Source: Candidatus Methylobacter favarea
GTDB taxonomy: Bacteria > Pseudomonadota > Gammaproteobacteria > Methylococcales > Methylomonadaceae
Length of the DNA stretch: 57,652 nt
Assembly: GCF_902806695.1 (NCBI RefSeq)
Contig: NZ_CADCXN010000048.1
Coordinates: 1-57,652 of the forward strand
Direction of reading: 5' to 3'
This document shows, one piece after another, positions 8,952-18,819 of this stretch (position 1 is its first letter; every line of letters begins with the position of its first letter). The notes below the pieces were generated by a model. That model did no database searches. It saw only the letters and a program-made list of their open reading frames with translations, and had not been told where the DNA came from. The translations under genes were made by a program, and so were the position numbers.

Positions 8952-9965
8952 ATGCCAATTAAAGTTGCAATTAATGGTTATGGCCGCATTGGGCGTAATA
9001 TTGTACGTGCATTGTATGAAGCAGGCCGCACTAGTGAAATTCAAATTGTTGCAATCAATGATCTGGGCAACCCTGATACCAATGCTCATTTGACCCAATA
9101 TGACTCAGTACATGGGAAATTTCCTTATCTGGTCAATGTTGATGGCGATTATATCGTTATTAATGGGGATAAAATCAAAGTGTTTTCTGAAAGAGATCCA
9201 TCCAAACTACCTTGGGGCGATTTGGGCATTGACGTTGTTCACGAATGTACCGGCCTGTTTACCAGCAAGGCAAAAGCCTCTGCCCACCTGTCCGCAGGCG
9301 CAAAAAAAGTCATCATTTCCGCACCTGGCGGCAACGATGTAGATGGAACCATCGTCTACGGCGTCAACCATACTACGTTGAAAGCGTCAGATACGGTTAT
9401 TTCCAATGCATCGTGCACAACCAACTGTCTGGCACCGCTGGTAAAACCTTTGCATGATGCGATTGGCCTGAAAAGCGGTTTAATGACCACCATTCATTCT
9501 TATACCAACGATCAGGTTCTGACCGACGTCTACCACAGCGATTTGCGCCGCGCCCGCTCCGCTACGCAATCCATGATTCCCACCAAAACCGGCGCTGCAG
9601 CCGCAGTAGGCCTGGTATTGCCTGAATTGGCCGGCAAGCTGGATGGTTTCGCCATGCGCGTACCTACTATTAATGTCTCGGTTGTCGATTTAACCTTTCA
9701 GGCATCCAGAGCTACCAGCAAGAAAGAAATTGACGAAGTCCTGACAACAGCATCCAAAGGCTCATTAAAGGGCATTCTGGAAATCAATGATAAACCTCTC
9801 GTTTCGGTTGATTTTAATCATAACCCGGCATCGTCTATTTATGAGTCTTCATTGACTAAGGTATTGGATGGCAGTTTCGTCAAAGTCCTGTCCTGGTATG
9901 ACAACGAATGGGGCTTCTCAAACCGCATGCTGGATACAACAATTGCTTTAGTAAACGCAAAATAA
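8952..9965 (+). CDS. gap: Glyceraldehyde-3-phosphate dehydrogenase, type I
   Basis: Catalyses the reversible NAD(P)-dependent oxidation of glyceraldehyde 3-phosphate to 1,3-bisphosphoglycerate. The N-terminus has the Rossmann motif NGYGRIGR and the catalytic segment [12 protein letters not shown] places the nucleophile at Cys155. Length is 337 residues, normal for the family. An upstream ATG at 8913 would add 13 residues, but the GGAG at about 8940 and family length fix the start at 8952. It is followed after 16 bp by pyruvate kinase, so the two lower-glycolysis genes likely form an operon that drains triose phosphate from the RuMP pathway. Confidence 0.97.
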   Translation: MPIKVAINGYGRIGRNIVRALYEAGRTSEIQIVAINDLGNPDTNAHLTQYDSVHGKFPYLVNVDGDYIVINGDKIKVFSERDPSKLPWGDLGIDVVHECTGLFTSKAKASAHLSAGAKKVIISAPGGNDVDGTIVYGVNHTTLKASDTVISNASCTTNCLAPLVKPLHDAIGLKSGLMTTIHSYTNDQVLTDVYHSDLRRARSATQSMIPTKTGAAAAVGLVLPELAGKLDGFAMRVPTINVSVVDLTFQASRATSKKEIDEVLTTASKGSLKGILEINDKPLVSVDFNHNPASSIYESSLTKVLDGSFVKVLSWYDNEWGFSNRMLDTTIALVNAK

Positions 9966-9981
9966 CGGATTTAAACTTATC

Positions 9982-11427
9982 ATGTTAAGAAGAACCAAAA
10001 TTTTAGCCACCCTGGGTCCCGCCACGGATAAACCCGGGGTGCTCGAAGGCTTGTTTAAGGCCGGTATTGACGTGGTTCGCATGAACTTTTCTCATGGTTC
10101 TGCTCAAGAACATATCAACAGAACCAATCTTGTACGCGAACTCAGCGTCAAAACCGGACGGCGCGTCGGAATTCTTGCTGACCTGCAGGGCCCGAAAATA
10201 CGCATAGCGAGATTCAGGGATACCAAAGTATTTTTACAGGAAGGGCAGGATTTTGCCCTCGATATTAACCTTGACGCAACCGCGGGCGACAATACGCAAG
10301 TTGGCATTACTTACGAACCTTTGGCCAATGAAGTCAAACCAGGCAACAGACTGCTACTCGATGACGGCCGCATTGTTCTTGATGTGGTAAGTGTAAAAAA
10401 CATGCGCGTTAATTGTACGGTTATTGTTGGCGGCGAGCTATCCAATAATAAGGGAATCAACCTGATGGGCGGCGGCCTTTCTGCAGCGGCTTTGACTGAT
10501 AAAGATAAACAAGACATTAAAACTATCGCAATCATGGATTGCGATTTTGTCGCCATCTCCTTTCCCCGTTGTGCTGAAGATTTACATGAAGCACGCCGCC
10601 TGCTTCTGGCTGAAGGTTGTCATGCAGGCATTGTTTCGAAAGTCGAGCGCGCAGAAGCGATAGTGCCGGAGGTTATGGACGAAATCATCCTGGCCTCTGA
10701 CGCGGTCATGGTAGCGCGAGGGGATCTCGGTGTTGAAATCGGCGATGCCAATTTGCCTGCCGTACAGAAAACACTGATTAATCGCACCCGCTCACTGAAT
10801 CGCGTCGCCATTACCGCTACCCAGATGATGGAATCCATGATTGAAAACCCGATTCCCACCCGCGCGGAAGTGTTCGATGTTGCCAATGCCGTTTATGACG
10901 GCACTGACGCCGTCATGCTGTCAGCGGAAACAGCTTCTGGAAAATACCCGATAAAAGCTGTTGAAGCCATGCACCGCATCTGCATTGAAGTGGAAAAGCA
11001 ACCCAAAGTCCGCGAGTCCGGTCACCGTATGGATATTCAATTTGAGCGCGATGATGAAGCCATTGCAATGTCTGCGATGTATATGGCCAACCATACCAAA
11101 ATTAAAGCTATTGTGGCGCTGACAGAGTCAGGAGCCACGCCCTTATGGATGTCAAGAATCAGTTCCGGCATCCCGATTTTTGCCTTTAGCAGTGAAGAAA
11201 AAACTTTGGGTAAAGTGACTTTATACCGCGGTGTTTTCCCGGTTTACTTCACTCATGAAGCCCAGGATCACGCTGAAGTAAACCGGGAGATCGTGCAAGA
11301 GCTCAGGAAATGGAATATGGCCAAGGAAGGCGACAAATTTATCTTCACCAAAGGTGATTTAACCGGCGTAAAAGGCGGCACCAACGCTTTGAAAGTCATT
11401 ACCGTCGGCCAGGGTTTAACACCTTAA
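9982..11427 (+). CDS. pyk: Pyruvate kinase
   Basis: Converts phosphoenolpyruvate and ADP to pyruvate and ATP. At 481 residues it has the expected (beta/alpha)8 barrel start RRTKILATLGPAT, the active-site region VDVVRMNFSHG (here IDVVRMNFSHG), DLQGPKIR, the metal-binding MVARGDLGVE, and the signature ITATQMMESMI. It resembles the PykA (type II) group. Transcription is probably shared with gap. A strong hairpin follows 9 bp after the stop. Confidence 0.96.
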   Translation: MLRRTKILATLGPATDKPGVLEGLFKAGIDVVRMNFSHGSAQEHINRTNLVRELSVKTGRRVGILADLQGPKIRIARFRDTKVFLQEGQDFALDINLDATAGDNTQVGITYEPLANEVKPGNRLLLDDGRIVLDVVSVKNMRVNCTVIVGGELSNNKGINLMGGGLSAAALTDKDKQDIKTIAIMDCDFVAISFPRCAEDLHEARRLLLAEGCHAGIVSKVERAEAIVPEVMDEIILASDAVMVARGDLGVEIGDANLPAVQKTLINRTRSLNRVAITATQMMESMIENPIPTRAEVFDVANAVYDGTDAVMLSAETASGKYPIKAVEAMHRICIEVEKQPKVRESGHRMDIQFERDDEAIAMSAMYMANHTKIKAIVALTESGATPLWMSRISSGIPIFAFSSEEKTLGKVTLYRGVFPVYFTHEAQDHAEVNREIVQELRKWNMAKEGDKFIFTKGDLTGVKGGTNALKVITVGQGLTP

Positions 11428-11436
11428 GTTTCAACT

Positions 11437-11464
11437 CGGCATTCAGGCTTAGGCCTGAATGCCG
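11437..11464. terminator. Perfect 12-bp hairpin between convergent pyk and lysR-type gene
   Basis: CGGCATTCAGGC, loop ttag, GCCTGAATGCCG. It lies between the stops of two convergent genes and could end transcription from both sides. No good T-tract follows on either strand, so intrinsic termination efficiency is uncertain. Confidence 0.6.
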
Positions 11465-11481
11465 GTAAAGCTGAAAATTTT

Positions 11482-12387
11482 CTAGGGCAATCTTACAAAC
11501 CGAAGCTTTTCCTTACGAACAAAGTTCTCAAACGCGGTTCCTACGGCTGACAAGCGCTTGCCTTCCCTGCGCACCATATACCATGTTCTCACCACGGGAA
11601 AAAACTGTGCGTCCAGTATTATTAAGCGGCCCGTTTTAACTTCGCTATCGATCGTATGGTGAGAAACGATTCCCAATCCCAGTCCTTCTTCTACACCCAG
11701 CTTGATAGCGCCGTTATTGTTCAACTCCATATTGGTCGAAATTCGGATTCCATTTTTAGCAAAAAAACGCTCGGCTGAAGTCCGGGTTCCGGAACCTTGC
11801 TCGCGCATTAAAAATACTTCATTTTTTAATTCATCCAGTGGAATATTTTTTTGGTCTTTTAAATGATGGCAGGGGGATGCGATGACCACCAACGGATTCT
11901 CCATCAGCGGCTCTGCTATCAGATCCAGGCCTTCCGGCGGCCTGCCCATTAACACGATATCCGTTTCATTATTTTCCAGCAGCTGAATCAATCCCTTATG
12001 GTTGGTTACTTTCAGGTTAATATTGACTTTTGGATATTCCTTACAAAAACCGGCCAGCAAACGGATGGCGAAATATTGAACCGTACTGGCCACAGAAACC
12101 AGCAAACGTCCGCCCTGAGGCCACTTGATTTCATCAAAAATAACTTCAGCTTCATACAGTCTGGAAGTAATCTCCCGGCTCAGGCGGTACATTTCTTCAC
12201 CGGCCTCGGTTAAATATATTTTACGCCCCAGCCTTTCAAACAAAGGCAGACCGGCAATTTCTTCAAACTGCTTGATTTGCATCGATACTGCAGGCTGCGT
12301 CAAAAACAGCTCGGCTGCAGCCCGGGTAAAACTCAAATGCCGCGCCACCATTTCGAAAATTTGTAACTGCCTGATTGTTACATTCAC
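11482..12387 (-). CDS. LysR-type transcriptional regulator (CbbR-like)
   Basis: A LysR-type regulator of about 301 residues. Winged-helix DNA-binding domain at 1-60 (RQLQIFEMVARHLSFTRAAA, QPAVSMQIKQFE), then a periplasmic-binding-protein-like effector domain. The overall pattern, including VASTVQYFAIRLL and GLGLGIVS, is like the CbbR/RbcR group that controls CO2-fixation and C1 genes. The annotated ATG at 12402 contains the CAGGAG ribosome site in its own first codons, so the GTG at 12387 is the likelier start. It lies convergent to pyk and downstream of uvrD. Its target is unknown. Confidence 0.85.
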   Translation of the reverse strand: MNVTIRQLQIFEMVARHLSFTRAAAELFLTQPAVSMQIKQFEEIAGLPLFERLGRKIYLTEAGEEMYRLSREITSRLYEAEVIFDEIKWPQGGRLLVSVASTVQYFAIRLLAGFCKEYPKVNINLKVTNHKGLIQLLENNETDIVLMGRPPEGLDLIAEPLMENPLVVIASPCHHLKDQKNIPLDELKNEVFLMREQGSGTRTSAERFFAKNGIRISTNMELNNNGAIKLGVEEGLGLGIVSHHTIDSEVKTGRLIILDAQFFPVVRTWYMVRREGKRLSAVGTAFENFVRKEKLRFVRLP

Positions 12388-12459
12388 AAAAACTCCTGAC
12401 AAACCTTAAAACAGGCAGATTCCTGGCCTGAAAATCTTTTAAAAATCAACCATCTTTAT

Positions 12460-14631
12460 TTATAACGTCTTCAGTTGGGCATAAGCCAGCATCAGCCACT
12501 TGACGCCTGCCTGTTTAAAGTTAATTTGTACGCGTTCATGCGCGCCCTCACCTTCCATTTGCAGCACGACGCCTTCACCAAACTTGGAGTGACCAACTCT
12601 TTGCCCCAGTTTATAGGTGCTTGTCACCTGTAAAGATGAAGTTTTTGTTTTTACTGCGGTGATTGGATGACTGACAGTGGCGCGCATCCTGACTTCCTGA
12701 ATATATTGCCCGGGAATCTCGCGCAGAAACCGTGACGGTCTGGGATAACTTTCCCGTCCATATAAACGCCTGGATTCTGCATAGGTCAGATGCAATTGCA
12801 GCATGGCTCGGGTCATGCCGACATAACAAAGCCTGCGTTCCTCCTCCAGGCGTCCGGCATCGTCAACGGACTGTTGAGACGGGAATAAACCTTCTTCCAT
12901 ACCCACCAGAAAAACCAGCTTGAACTCCAGACCTTTAGCCGAATGCAAAGTCATCAGTTGTACGCAATCATCAATATCATCGCCTTGCATCTCTCCGGCT
13001 TCCAGCGCCGCATGGGCCAGGAACATATCCAGTTCGCTGAGATTTTCCTCACTTTCCTGATCCTGGGTAAAATCAAAAAGCCGCGCGGCATTGACCAGCT
13101 CTTCCAGGTTCTCTATTTTTTCTTCGCCCTTTTCCATCTTTTCCTTTTTATAAAGCTCAACCAGGCCGCTTTTTTCTACAACCAGTTTTACCTTTTCATA
13201 CAGTTCCATGTCTTCGGATTGTTCGGTCAGCCGTTTGATCAGATTTAAAAAACCTGTCAAGGCATTACTGGCGCGCCCTGGCAGATCGCCCTGATTAATC
13301 AGCACAATAGCGGCTGCCCATAAGGAAATACTCTGTTCGCGGGCTATCTTCCTGATATCTTCTAGCGTTTTAGCGCCTATGCCCCTTGTCGGCGTGTTGA
13401 TCACGCGCTCAAACGAGGCGTCGTCATTCCGATTGGACATTAACCGCAGATAGGCCAGGGCATTTTTAATTTCCGCCCGTTCGAAAAATCGCAAACCGCC
13501 ATAAACCCGGTAAGGCGTGCCCGTCGCCATCAGTTTTTCTTCAAACTGCCGGGACTGGGCGTTGGAGCGGTATAAAATAGCGGCGTCACTGCGCGCACCG
13601 CCTTCATTCACCCAGGCTCTGATGCGCTCGACGACAAAATAGGCTTCGTCCTGCTCATTAAACGCCGCATACAAGGAAATCAGGTCGCCATCGCCGGAAT
13701 CTGTCCATAATTCCTTGCCCATGCGGCCATCATTCATGCTGATGACCTGATTGGCCGCTTTGAGAATATTGCCGGTCGAACGGTAATTCTGCTCCAGCTT
13801 TATAATCTGATGATTCGGATAATGTCTTTGAAAGCTGTAGATATTTTCGATTTTCGCGCCGCGCCAGCCATAAATCGATTGATCATCATCGCCCACCACA
13901 AACAAATTATCCTTGCCGTCAGTCAAAAGGCGCAACCAGGCGTATTGAATAGTATTGGTATCCTGAAACTCATCAACATGCACCTGCCTGAAACGCTGCC
14001 GGTAAAACTCCAGCACGTCGGGATTTTCCCGGAACAATTCATGGGCGCGCAACAGTAATTCGGCAAAATCCACTAAACCTGAGCGATCACAGAACGCCTC
14101 ATAGGCCCGATAAATGGCGAGCATCTGCCGCTGATACATATCGTCTGTAGCAGCCATGTACCTGGCTCTAATGCCCTCATCTTTCTGCGCGTTAATATAC
14201 CATTGCAGCTGCCGTGGGGGCCATTTCGCATCATCAAGATTAAGCGTGGTTAAAAGTCTCTTGATAACCCTTAACTGATCGCCTGAATCCATTACCTGAA
14301 AAGTTTCCGGCAGTTTGACCTGTTTCGCATGCCGTCTTAACAGGCGGTGCGCTAAGCCGTGAAAAGTCCCTATCCACAATGTATGAGCAGGAATGCCCAG
14401 CAAATCTTCAATTCTGCCGCGCATTTCCTTCGCTGCTTTATTGGTAAATGTTACCGCCAGAATACTGTGGGCCGACACACCTTCCACTTGAATCTGCCAG
14501 GCAATACGATGCACTAGCACCCGGGTCTTGCCACTGCCGGCGCCGGCCAAAACCAGCATAGCCTGAGAAGGCGCCGTAACAGCCAGGCGCTGGGAATCGT
14601 TTAAAGGATCTATAATTTTAGTAATGTCCAT
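12460..14631 (-). CDS. uvrD: DNA helicase II UvrD
   Basis: A superfamily 1A 3'-5' helicase for nucleotide-excision and mismatch repair. Motifs seen in order: LNDSQRLAV (Q motif), AGAGSGKT (Walker A), DEFQDTN (motif II), GDDDQSIYGWRG (III), QNYRS (IV), TLHSAKGLEF (V) and VGMTRA (VI). The C-terminal Tudor-like tail ends LGQRVGHSKFGEG, as in E. coli UvrD (723 residues here versus 720). The start is set at the ATG at 14631 by homology; the upstream ATG at 14688 would add 19 residues not found in the family. Confidence 0.95.
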   Translation of the reverse strand: MDITKIIDPLNDSQRLAVTAPSQAMLVLAGAGSGKTRVLVHRIAWQIQVEGVSAHSILAVTFTNKAAKEMRGRIEDLLGIPAHTLWIGTFHGLAHRLLRRHAKQVKLPETFQVMDSGDQLRVIKRLLTTLNLDDAKWPPRQLQWYINAQKDEGIRARYMAATDDMYQRQMLAIYRAYEAFCDRSGLVDFAELLLRAHELFRENPDVLEFYRQRFRQVHVDEFQDTNTIQYAWLRLLTDGKDNLFVVGDDDQSIYGWRGAKIENIYSFQRHYPNHQIIKLEQNYRSTGNILKAANQVISMNDGRMGKELWTDSGDGDLISLYAAFNEQDEAYFVVERIRAWVNEGGARSDAAILYRSNAQSRQFEEKLMATGTPYRVYGGLRFFERAEIKNALAYLRLMSNRNDDASFERVINTPTRGIGAKTLEDIRKIAREQSISLWAAAIVLINQGDLPGRASNALTGFLNLIKRLTEQSEDMELYEKVKLVVEKSGLVELYKKEKMEKGEEKIENLEELVNAARLFDFTQDQESEENLSELDMFLAHAALEAGEMQGDDIDDCVQLMTLHSAKGLEFKLVFLVGMEEGLFPSQQSVDDAGRLEEERRLCYVGMTRAMLQLHLTYAESRRLYGRESYPRPSRFLREIPGQYIQEVRMRATVSHPITAVKTKTSSLQVTSTYKLGQRVGHSKFGEGVVLQMEGEGAHERVQINFKQAGVKWLMLAYAQLKTL

Positions 14632-14743
14632 GTTATCTATTGCACATTTTTTGGAGCTGTGTATATTGCCTAGGCTCTGTAACAGCAATCTGAACCATTG
14701 CTTTGCTTAAGATAATAATAACTAAACACAGAAGGTTTTCGAG

Positions 14744-14980
14744 ATGAATTTTGACTATAAGCGTATGATTAAATTTGAACACAATCTTGGCGGCAAAGAA
14801 AAAAAATATCGTCTTTATGGGGGTGCGGCACTCCTTGTTATTTCGATTTTCACTGCCAAAATTGCTTTATTGGTCATTGGCCTGTACCTTACGGCCACAG
14901 GTTATTGGGGTTGGTGCCCGGTATATTCAGCTTTAAACAAAAATACCTCTGATGCCGGCAGTAATATTGGCCACCCTTAA
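14744..14980 (+). CDS. DUF2892 (YgaP-like transmembrane) protein
   Basis: A 78-residue protein with two short hydrophobic segments (about 26-39 and 40-57: ALLVISIFTAKIALLVIGLY) followed by GWCPVYSALN. The G-x-CP-Y/LY pattern after paired helices is typical of the DUF2892 inner-membrane domain, found alone or fused to rhodanese in YgaP. The exact function is unknown. It is divergent from uvrD and convergent with fxsA. Confidence 0.78.
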   Translation: MNFDYKRMIKFEHNLGGKEKKYRLYGGAALLVISIFTAKIALLVIGLYLTATGYWGWCPVYSALNKNTSDAGSNIGHP

Positions 14981-14995
14981 TTAGGAATATCTCAT

Positions 14996-15033
14996 AATAC
15001 AAGGCTAAAAACAGGTTCCCTTAGCCTTGTATT
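14996..15033. terminator. Perfect 13-bp hairpin between convergent DUF2892 gene and fxsA
   Basis: AATACAAGGCTAA and its exact complement TTAGCCTTGTATT flank a 12-nt loop. The position between two convergent stops suits a bidirectional terminator. No long T-tract is present. Confidence 0.6.
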
Positions 15034-15038
15034 CAAGA

Positions 15039-15476
15039 CTACTCTTCTTTACGAAATTCACCTTCCAGCACATCTTTTTCAGGTGATTTGGCCTGATTAA
15101 AATGACCTCCTGCCTGAATAAGATGATTTTCAATTACATAGCCGGCTATTTTTCGTCGCACCTGAGGTATTAAACAGGCAAAACCTAACATATCAGTAAT
15201 AAAACCGGGCGTTAACAATAATGCTCCGCCCACCAGAATAATCGAGCCTTCAATTATTTCGTAAGCAGGTACAATGCCTTGCGCTATGCTCGCCTGAAAT
15301 CGCTGTAAAGTCGCAAATCCTTGTATTTTCAATAACCAGGCGCCCAGAACAGCAGTAAAAACCACGAGAAAAACAGTCGGCAAGGCGCCAATTATTCCAC
15401 CTACCTGTAACAGTAAATAAATTTCCGCAAACGGAATAATCAGCACGAACAGAAATATGATCTGGAAAATTTTCAT
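15039..15476 (-). CDS. fxsA: FxsA family membrane protein
   Basis: A 145-residue inner-membrane protein (start at ATG 15476, giving the usual membrane-inserted N-terminus; an ATG at 15500 adds 8 residues). Four hydrophobic stretches are visible, with the family's conserved FAEIYLLLQVG near the start and ALLLTPGFITDMLGF in the second half. In E. coli FxsA (suppressor of F exclusion of phage T7) sequesters the F-plasmid protein PifA; its normal role is unclear. The C-terminal tail is hydrophilic. It is divergent from cutA. Confidence 0.9.
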   Translation of the reverse strand: MKIFQIIFLFVLIIPFAEIYLLLQVGGIIGALPTVFLVVFTAVLGAWLLKIQGFATLQRFQASIAQGIVPAYEIIEGSIILVGGALLLTPGFITDMLGFACLIPQVRRKIAGYVIENHLIQAGGHFNQAKSPEKDVLEGEFRKEE

Positions 15477-15577
15477 CTGGAAACACTCAAACGTAACCAT
15501 TTATCGGTAAAATAGTAAGGGCATAAGCTTTAATTTCCGGGATAATATACACCCTTGAGTTTTAGCGGAGTGCAAAA

Positions 15578-15904
15578 ATGCTGTCTTTCCACCAAATAAT
15601 CTTCTGTACTTGTCCTGATAAAGAGTCTGCAGAAAAAATTGGCCGCCTGCTTGTCGTTGATAAATTGGCCGCCTGCGTAAATATTTTGCCGGGCATTACC
15701 TCCATTTATACCTGGAAAGGACAGATTGAATCAACCCAGGAGCACCTGCTGCTGATTAAGTTCAATAAAGATAATTATCAGGCTGTTGAAGCCAGCATAC
15801 GCAGCCATCACCCTTACGAACTTCCGGAAATAATCGCGGTCCCTATTGAACGCGGTTTACCCGAGTATTTGCACTGGATTGATTCATGCCATTCTTCAAA
15901 ATAA
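15578..15904 (+). CDS. cutA: Divalent-cation tolerance protein CutA
   Basis: A 108-residue protein of the trimeric CutA1 family, structurally like PII. Conserved landmarks are ACVNILPGITSIYTWKG, HPYELPEIIAVP and the W near the C-terminus. It is linked genetically to copper tolerance in E. coli, although the mechanism is unsettled. It overlaps the start of dsbD by 19 bp, the same cutA-dsbD arrangement seen in E. coli and many gammaproteobacteria, where dsbD was first named cutA2. Confidence 0.95.
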   Translation: MLSFHQIIFCTCPDKESAEKIGRLLVVDKLAACVNILPGITSIYTWKGQIESTQEHLLLIKFNKDNYQAVEASIRSHHPYELPEIIAVPIERGLPEYLHWIDSCHSSK

Positions 15905-18120
15905 CTTTTTTCTGCTTGCTGGCGTTTTTTATTAGCCTTCCGGCTTTTGCGCTGGCTAGCGACAATCTTTTGCCTCCTCAACAGGCTTTTAAAATTTCTG
16001 CAAAAGCACTGGCCGCCGACCAGATTGAAGTTTCCTGGGATATTGCCGAAGGTTATATGCTTTATCTCAATAACATGCGTTTTGAATCCAAAACCGATCT
16101 GGTTAAATTAGCTGAGCCTGTTTTTCCCGAAGGCGAAATCAGCCATAATGAAATTCTGGGAGACGTAGTTCATTACCGAAAGCATCTGCAAGTGCCTATA
16201 AAGCTTTTAGCCGCCAACGAGGCAGCTTCCATGCAACTCCGGGTGCAATATCAGGGCTGCGCCGATAGAGGCGTTTGCTATACTCCGCAAAAAGCAACGT
16301 TGGATATTACTCTGCCGGCTGCGGCATCAACTGTCAAAGCCGAACCGGTTAACCCACTGGTAAAAGGAATTTCGGCACTAAAGCTGAATCTCTTTGAAGA
16401 CGAATTATTACCGCCTGACCAGGCGTTTCAGTTTCTGCCATCATTAAAAGATGCCAATACGTTGCATGTCAACTGGCAAATTGCTGAGGGCTATTATCTT
16501 TACCGGGAAAAAATCCGCATTGAATTAGTAAATGCGGCCGGCGTCCGGCTGGGCACCTACTCCATACCGCGCGGCGTTCCCAAACATGATGAAGCTTTTG
16601 GCCAGGTTGAAACTTTTCATAATGAACTCAGCTTTGACCTGCCCGTTATACGCTCGACCACCTCAGCGCAAACCATTACTCTGCAGGCGAAATATCAAGG
16701 CTGCGCCGACCGTGGTGTTTGCTATCCGCCCATGAGCAAGAAATTCGACCTGGTGCTTCCTGTAGTACAACAAGAGCTGACTGCACTTGCTGCCCCGCAA
16801 CCCGCCCCGGCGCTTTCCGAGCAGGATCAGATTGTTCAATCCCTGCAACAGGGTAGCGCGTTGATGACATTACTCAGCTTTTTCGGCTTTGGCCTGCTGC
16901 TGGCATTTACACCCTGCATTTTTCCGATGATTCCGATTTTATCGGGCATTATAGTAGGGCACGGCAATCGTATCGGAACGGCCAGAGCTTTTTTTCTGTC
17001 CCTCAGCTATGTTATTGCTTCTGCTGCTACTTACACAGTATTTGGCATTCTGGCGGCGCTATTTGGCAATAACCTGCAGAGCACTTTTCAGCAGCCATGG
17101 ATTATTGCTCTGTTCAGCGCTATTTTTGTCCTGCTGTCCTTCTCGATGTTCGGCTTTTATCATCTGGAGCTGCCCAAATCCCTGCAGGCCAAGCTGCATA
17201 ACTCCAGCGAAAGGCACCGCGACGGCTCGCTCTGGGGTGCGGCTATAATGGGCTCATTATCTTCACTGATTGTCGGCCCTTGCGTCGCGGCTCCCTTGGC
17301 TGGTGCGCTGATCTATATTGGCCAGAGCGGGGATGCTGTTCTGGGCGGCAGCGCCTTGTTCATGATGGGGCTGGGCATGGGCGTCCCTCTATTACTATTA
17401 GGCGCCTCTGCCGGAAAACTTTTACCCAAAGCCGGCGATTGGCTTAATGCCACCAAAGCCGTGTTCGGCGTTATCATGCTGGCGGTAGCGGTCTGGATGC
17501 TAAGCCGTATTTTGCCGCCGGACATTATCATGATGCTTTGGGCCATGCTGCTTATCTTTCCAGCCATTTATCTCAGCGCCATCGATCCATTGCGCGAAAA
17601 CAGCTCCGGCTGGCGCAAGTTGTGGAAAGGCGTCGGCGTAATGATGTTAGGCTACGGCTTGTTGTTATTGATCGGCTTCAGCATGGGCAACAGCAATCCC
17701 CTCAAGCCTCTGCAAGGATTGACCTTGACCAATACACAAGCTGCTGCAGAACAGGGAATTAGCTTTGAAAAAATCACCTCCCTAGCTGAACTGGAAGCCA
17801 GGATTCAACAGGCAACGGCTAATCATCAGCGTGTCATGCTGGATTTTTATGCCGACTGGTGCATCTCCTGTAAAGAAATGGAAAACTATACTTTCACAAA
17901 TCCTGAAGTCAAACAAGCCCTGCAAGATTTTGTATTGTTACAGGCCGATGTTACTGAAAATTCAGAGAATGATAAAGCCCTGTTGGCAAAATTCGGCCTA
18001 ATCGGTCCGCCCGGGGTGTTGTTTTTTGGTGCTGATAATCAGGAACACAGGTCGTTAAGAGTCATAGGCTATCAGGATGCCGGCGCCTTCATTAAAACAG
18101 TGCAACAGGCCAGATTATGA
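15886..18120 (+). CDS. dsbD: Thiol:disulfide interchange protein DsbD with duplicated N-terminal domain
   Basis: Transfers electrons from cytoplasmic thioredoxin across the inner membrane to periplasmic partners. A signal peptide (1-24) is followed by two nDsbD immunoglobulin-like domains, about 25-145 and 165-295. Both keep the redox pair in the same context, QGCADRGVCYxP. Then come about eight transmembrane helices (320-600; LLAFTPCIFPMIPIL and SSLIVGPCVAAPLAG hold the membrane cysteines) and a periplasmic thioredoxin domain with CISC near 662. At 744 residues it is about 180 longer than E. coli DsbD (565), and the extra length equals one N-terminal domain. Confidence 0.95.
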   Translation: MPFFKITFFCLLAFFISLPAFALASDNLLPPQQAFKISAKALAADQIEVSWDIAEGYMLYLNNMRFESKTDLVKLAEPVFPEGEISHNEILGDVVHYRKHLQVPIKLLAANEAASMQLRVQYQGCADRGVCYTPQKATLDITLPAAASTVKAEPVNPLVKGISALKLNLFEDELLPPDQAFQFLPSLKDANTLHVNWQIAEGYYLYREKIRIELVNAAGVRLGTYSIPRGVPKHDEAFGQVETFHNELSFDLPVIRSTTSAQTITLQAKYQGCADRGVCYPPMSKKFDLVLPVVQQELTALAAPQPAPALSEQDQIVQSLQQGSALMTLLSFFGFGLLLAFTPCIFPMIPILSGIIVGHGNRIGTARAFFLSLSYVIASAATYTVFGILAALFGNNLQSTFQQPWIIALFSAIFVLLSFSMFGFYHLELPKSLQAKLHNSSERHRDGSLWGAAIMGSLSSLIVGPCVAAPLAGALIYIGQSGDAVLGGSALFMMGLGMGVPLLLLGASAGKLLPKAGDWLNATKAVFGVIMLAVAVWMLSRILPPDIIMMLWAMLLIFPAIYLSAIDPLRENSSGWRKLWKGVGVMMLGYGLLLLIGFSMGNSNPLKPLQGLTLTNTQAAAEQGISFEKITSLAELEARIQQATANHQRVMLDFYADWCISCKEMENYTFTNPEVKQALQDFVLLQADVTENSENDKALLAKFGLIGPPGVLFFGADNQEHRSLRVIGYQDAGAFIKTVQQARL

Positions 18121-18632
18121 AACGCGCCGCGCTGATTGGCCTTGTCGCCGCTATCGCATTAGGCGCAGGTATTAGCGCCGCGCGCTTTTTAGCCCATCTA
18201 GAAAAAACCCGCCAATCACCTTTACCTGAATTCAGTCTGGCGGATTTATCCGGCGTTCAACACAGCATTTATGAATGGCAGGGGAAAATTCTGATAATAA
18301 ATTTCTGGGCCACCTGGTGTCCGCCCTGCCGCAAGGAAATTCCGGAATTTATCGCCTTACAGGAACAATACGCCACTAAGGGAGTGCAGTTTATCGGAGT
18401 TGCGATTGATGAACAGGAAGCAGTGAGCCGCTATCTCAGCTCAACTAAAATTAATTATCCGGTTTTAATGGGCGAAGATAAAGGCATAGCGCTTGCCCAT
18501 CAACTGGGCAATATTATTGACGCGGTACCTTTTACCCTCGTGGTTGACCAACAAAGACAAATAATTCACCGGCAGCCGGGTGAATTTTCAAGGGATGAAA
18601 TATTAAAAATTATTCTCCCATTGATGAGATAA
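18117..18632 (+). CDS. TlpA/ResA-like periplasmic thioredoxin
   Basis: A 171-residue protein with one N-terminal membrane anchor (about 5-25) and a periplasmic thioredoxin fold. The active site is NFWATWCPPCRKE and the cis-proline region is DAVPFTLVVD. Its ATG overlaps the dsbD stop (ATGA), so it is almost certainly made with DsbD and reduced by it. Family members reduce apocytochrome c or copper-site thiols. The oxidase and multihaem genes elsewhere in the window are possible beneficiaries, but no specific partner is shown. Confidence 0.9.
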   Translation: MKRAALIGLVAAIALGAGISAARFLAHLEKTRQSPLPEFSLADLSGVQHSIYEWQGKILIINFWATWCPPCRKEIPEFIALQEQYATKGVQFIGVAIDEQEAVSRYLSSTKINYPVLMGEDKGIALAHQLGNIIDAVPFTLVVDQQRQIIHRQPGEFSRDEILKIILPLMR

Positions 18633-18819
18633 TTTTTTCAGCCGGTATCAGCTGAGTTTAAAATAAAATCGTTTAAAAATTGCTAAAATGTCCGGAATGG
18701 CTGCCAAATGCAGAGGTAATGCTGTTATCTTCCGCTAAAATCATAATATCTGGACAAAATCAGACAAATTAGGCAAAATTATTGATTAATTTTTTCCTAA
18801 TTTTACTGCAACTATATTA

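Noticed and set aside
18117-18632. Periplasmic thioredoxin as a dedicated cytochrome c maturation protein (CcmG/DsbE)
   Set aside because: No other ccm gene is nearby, and the sequence reads only as a general TlpA-like protein.
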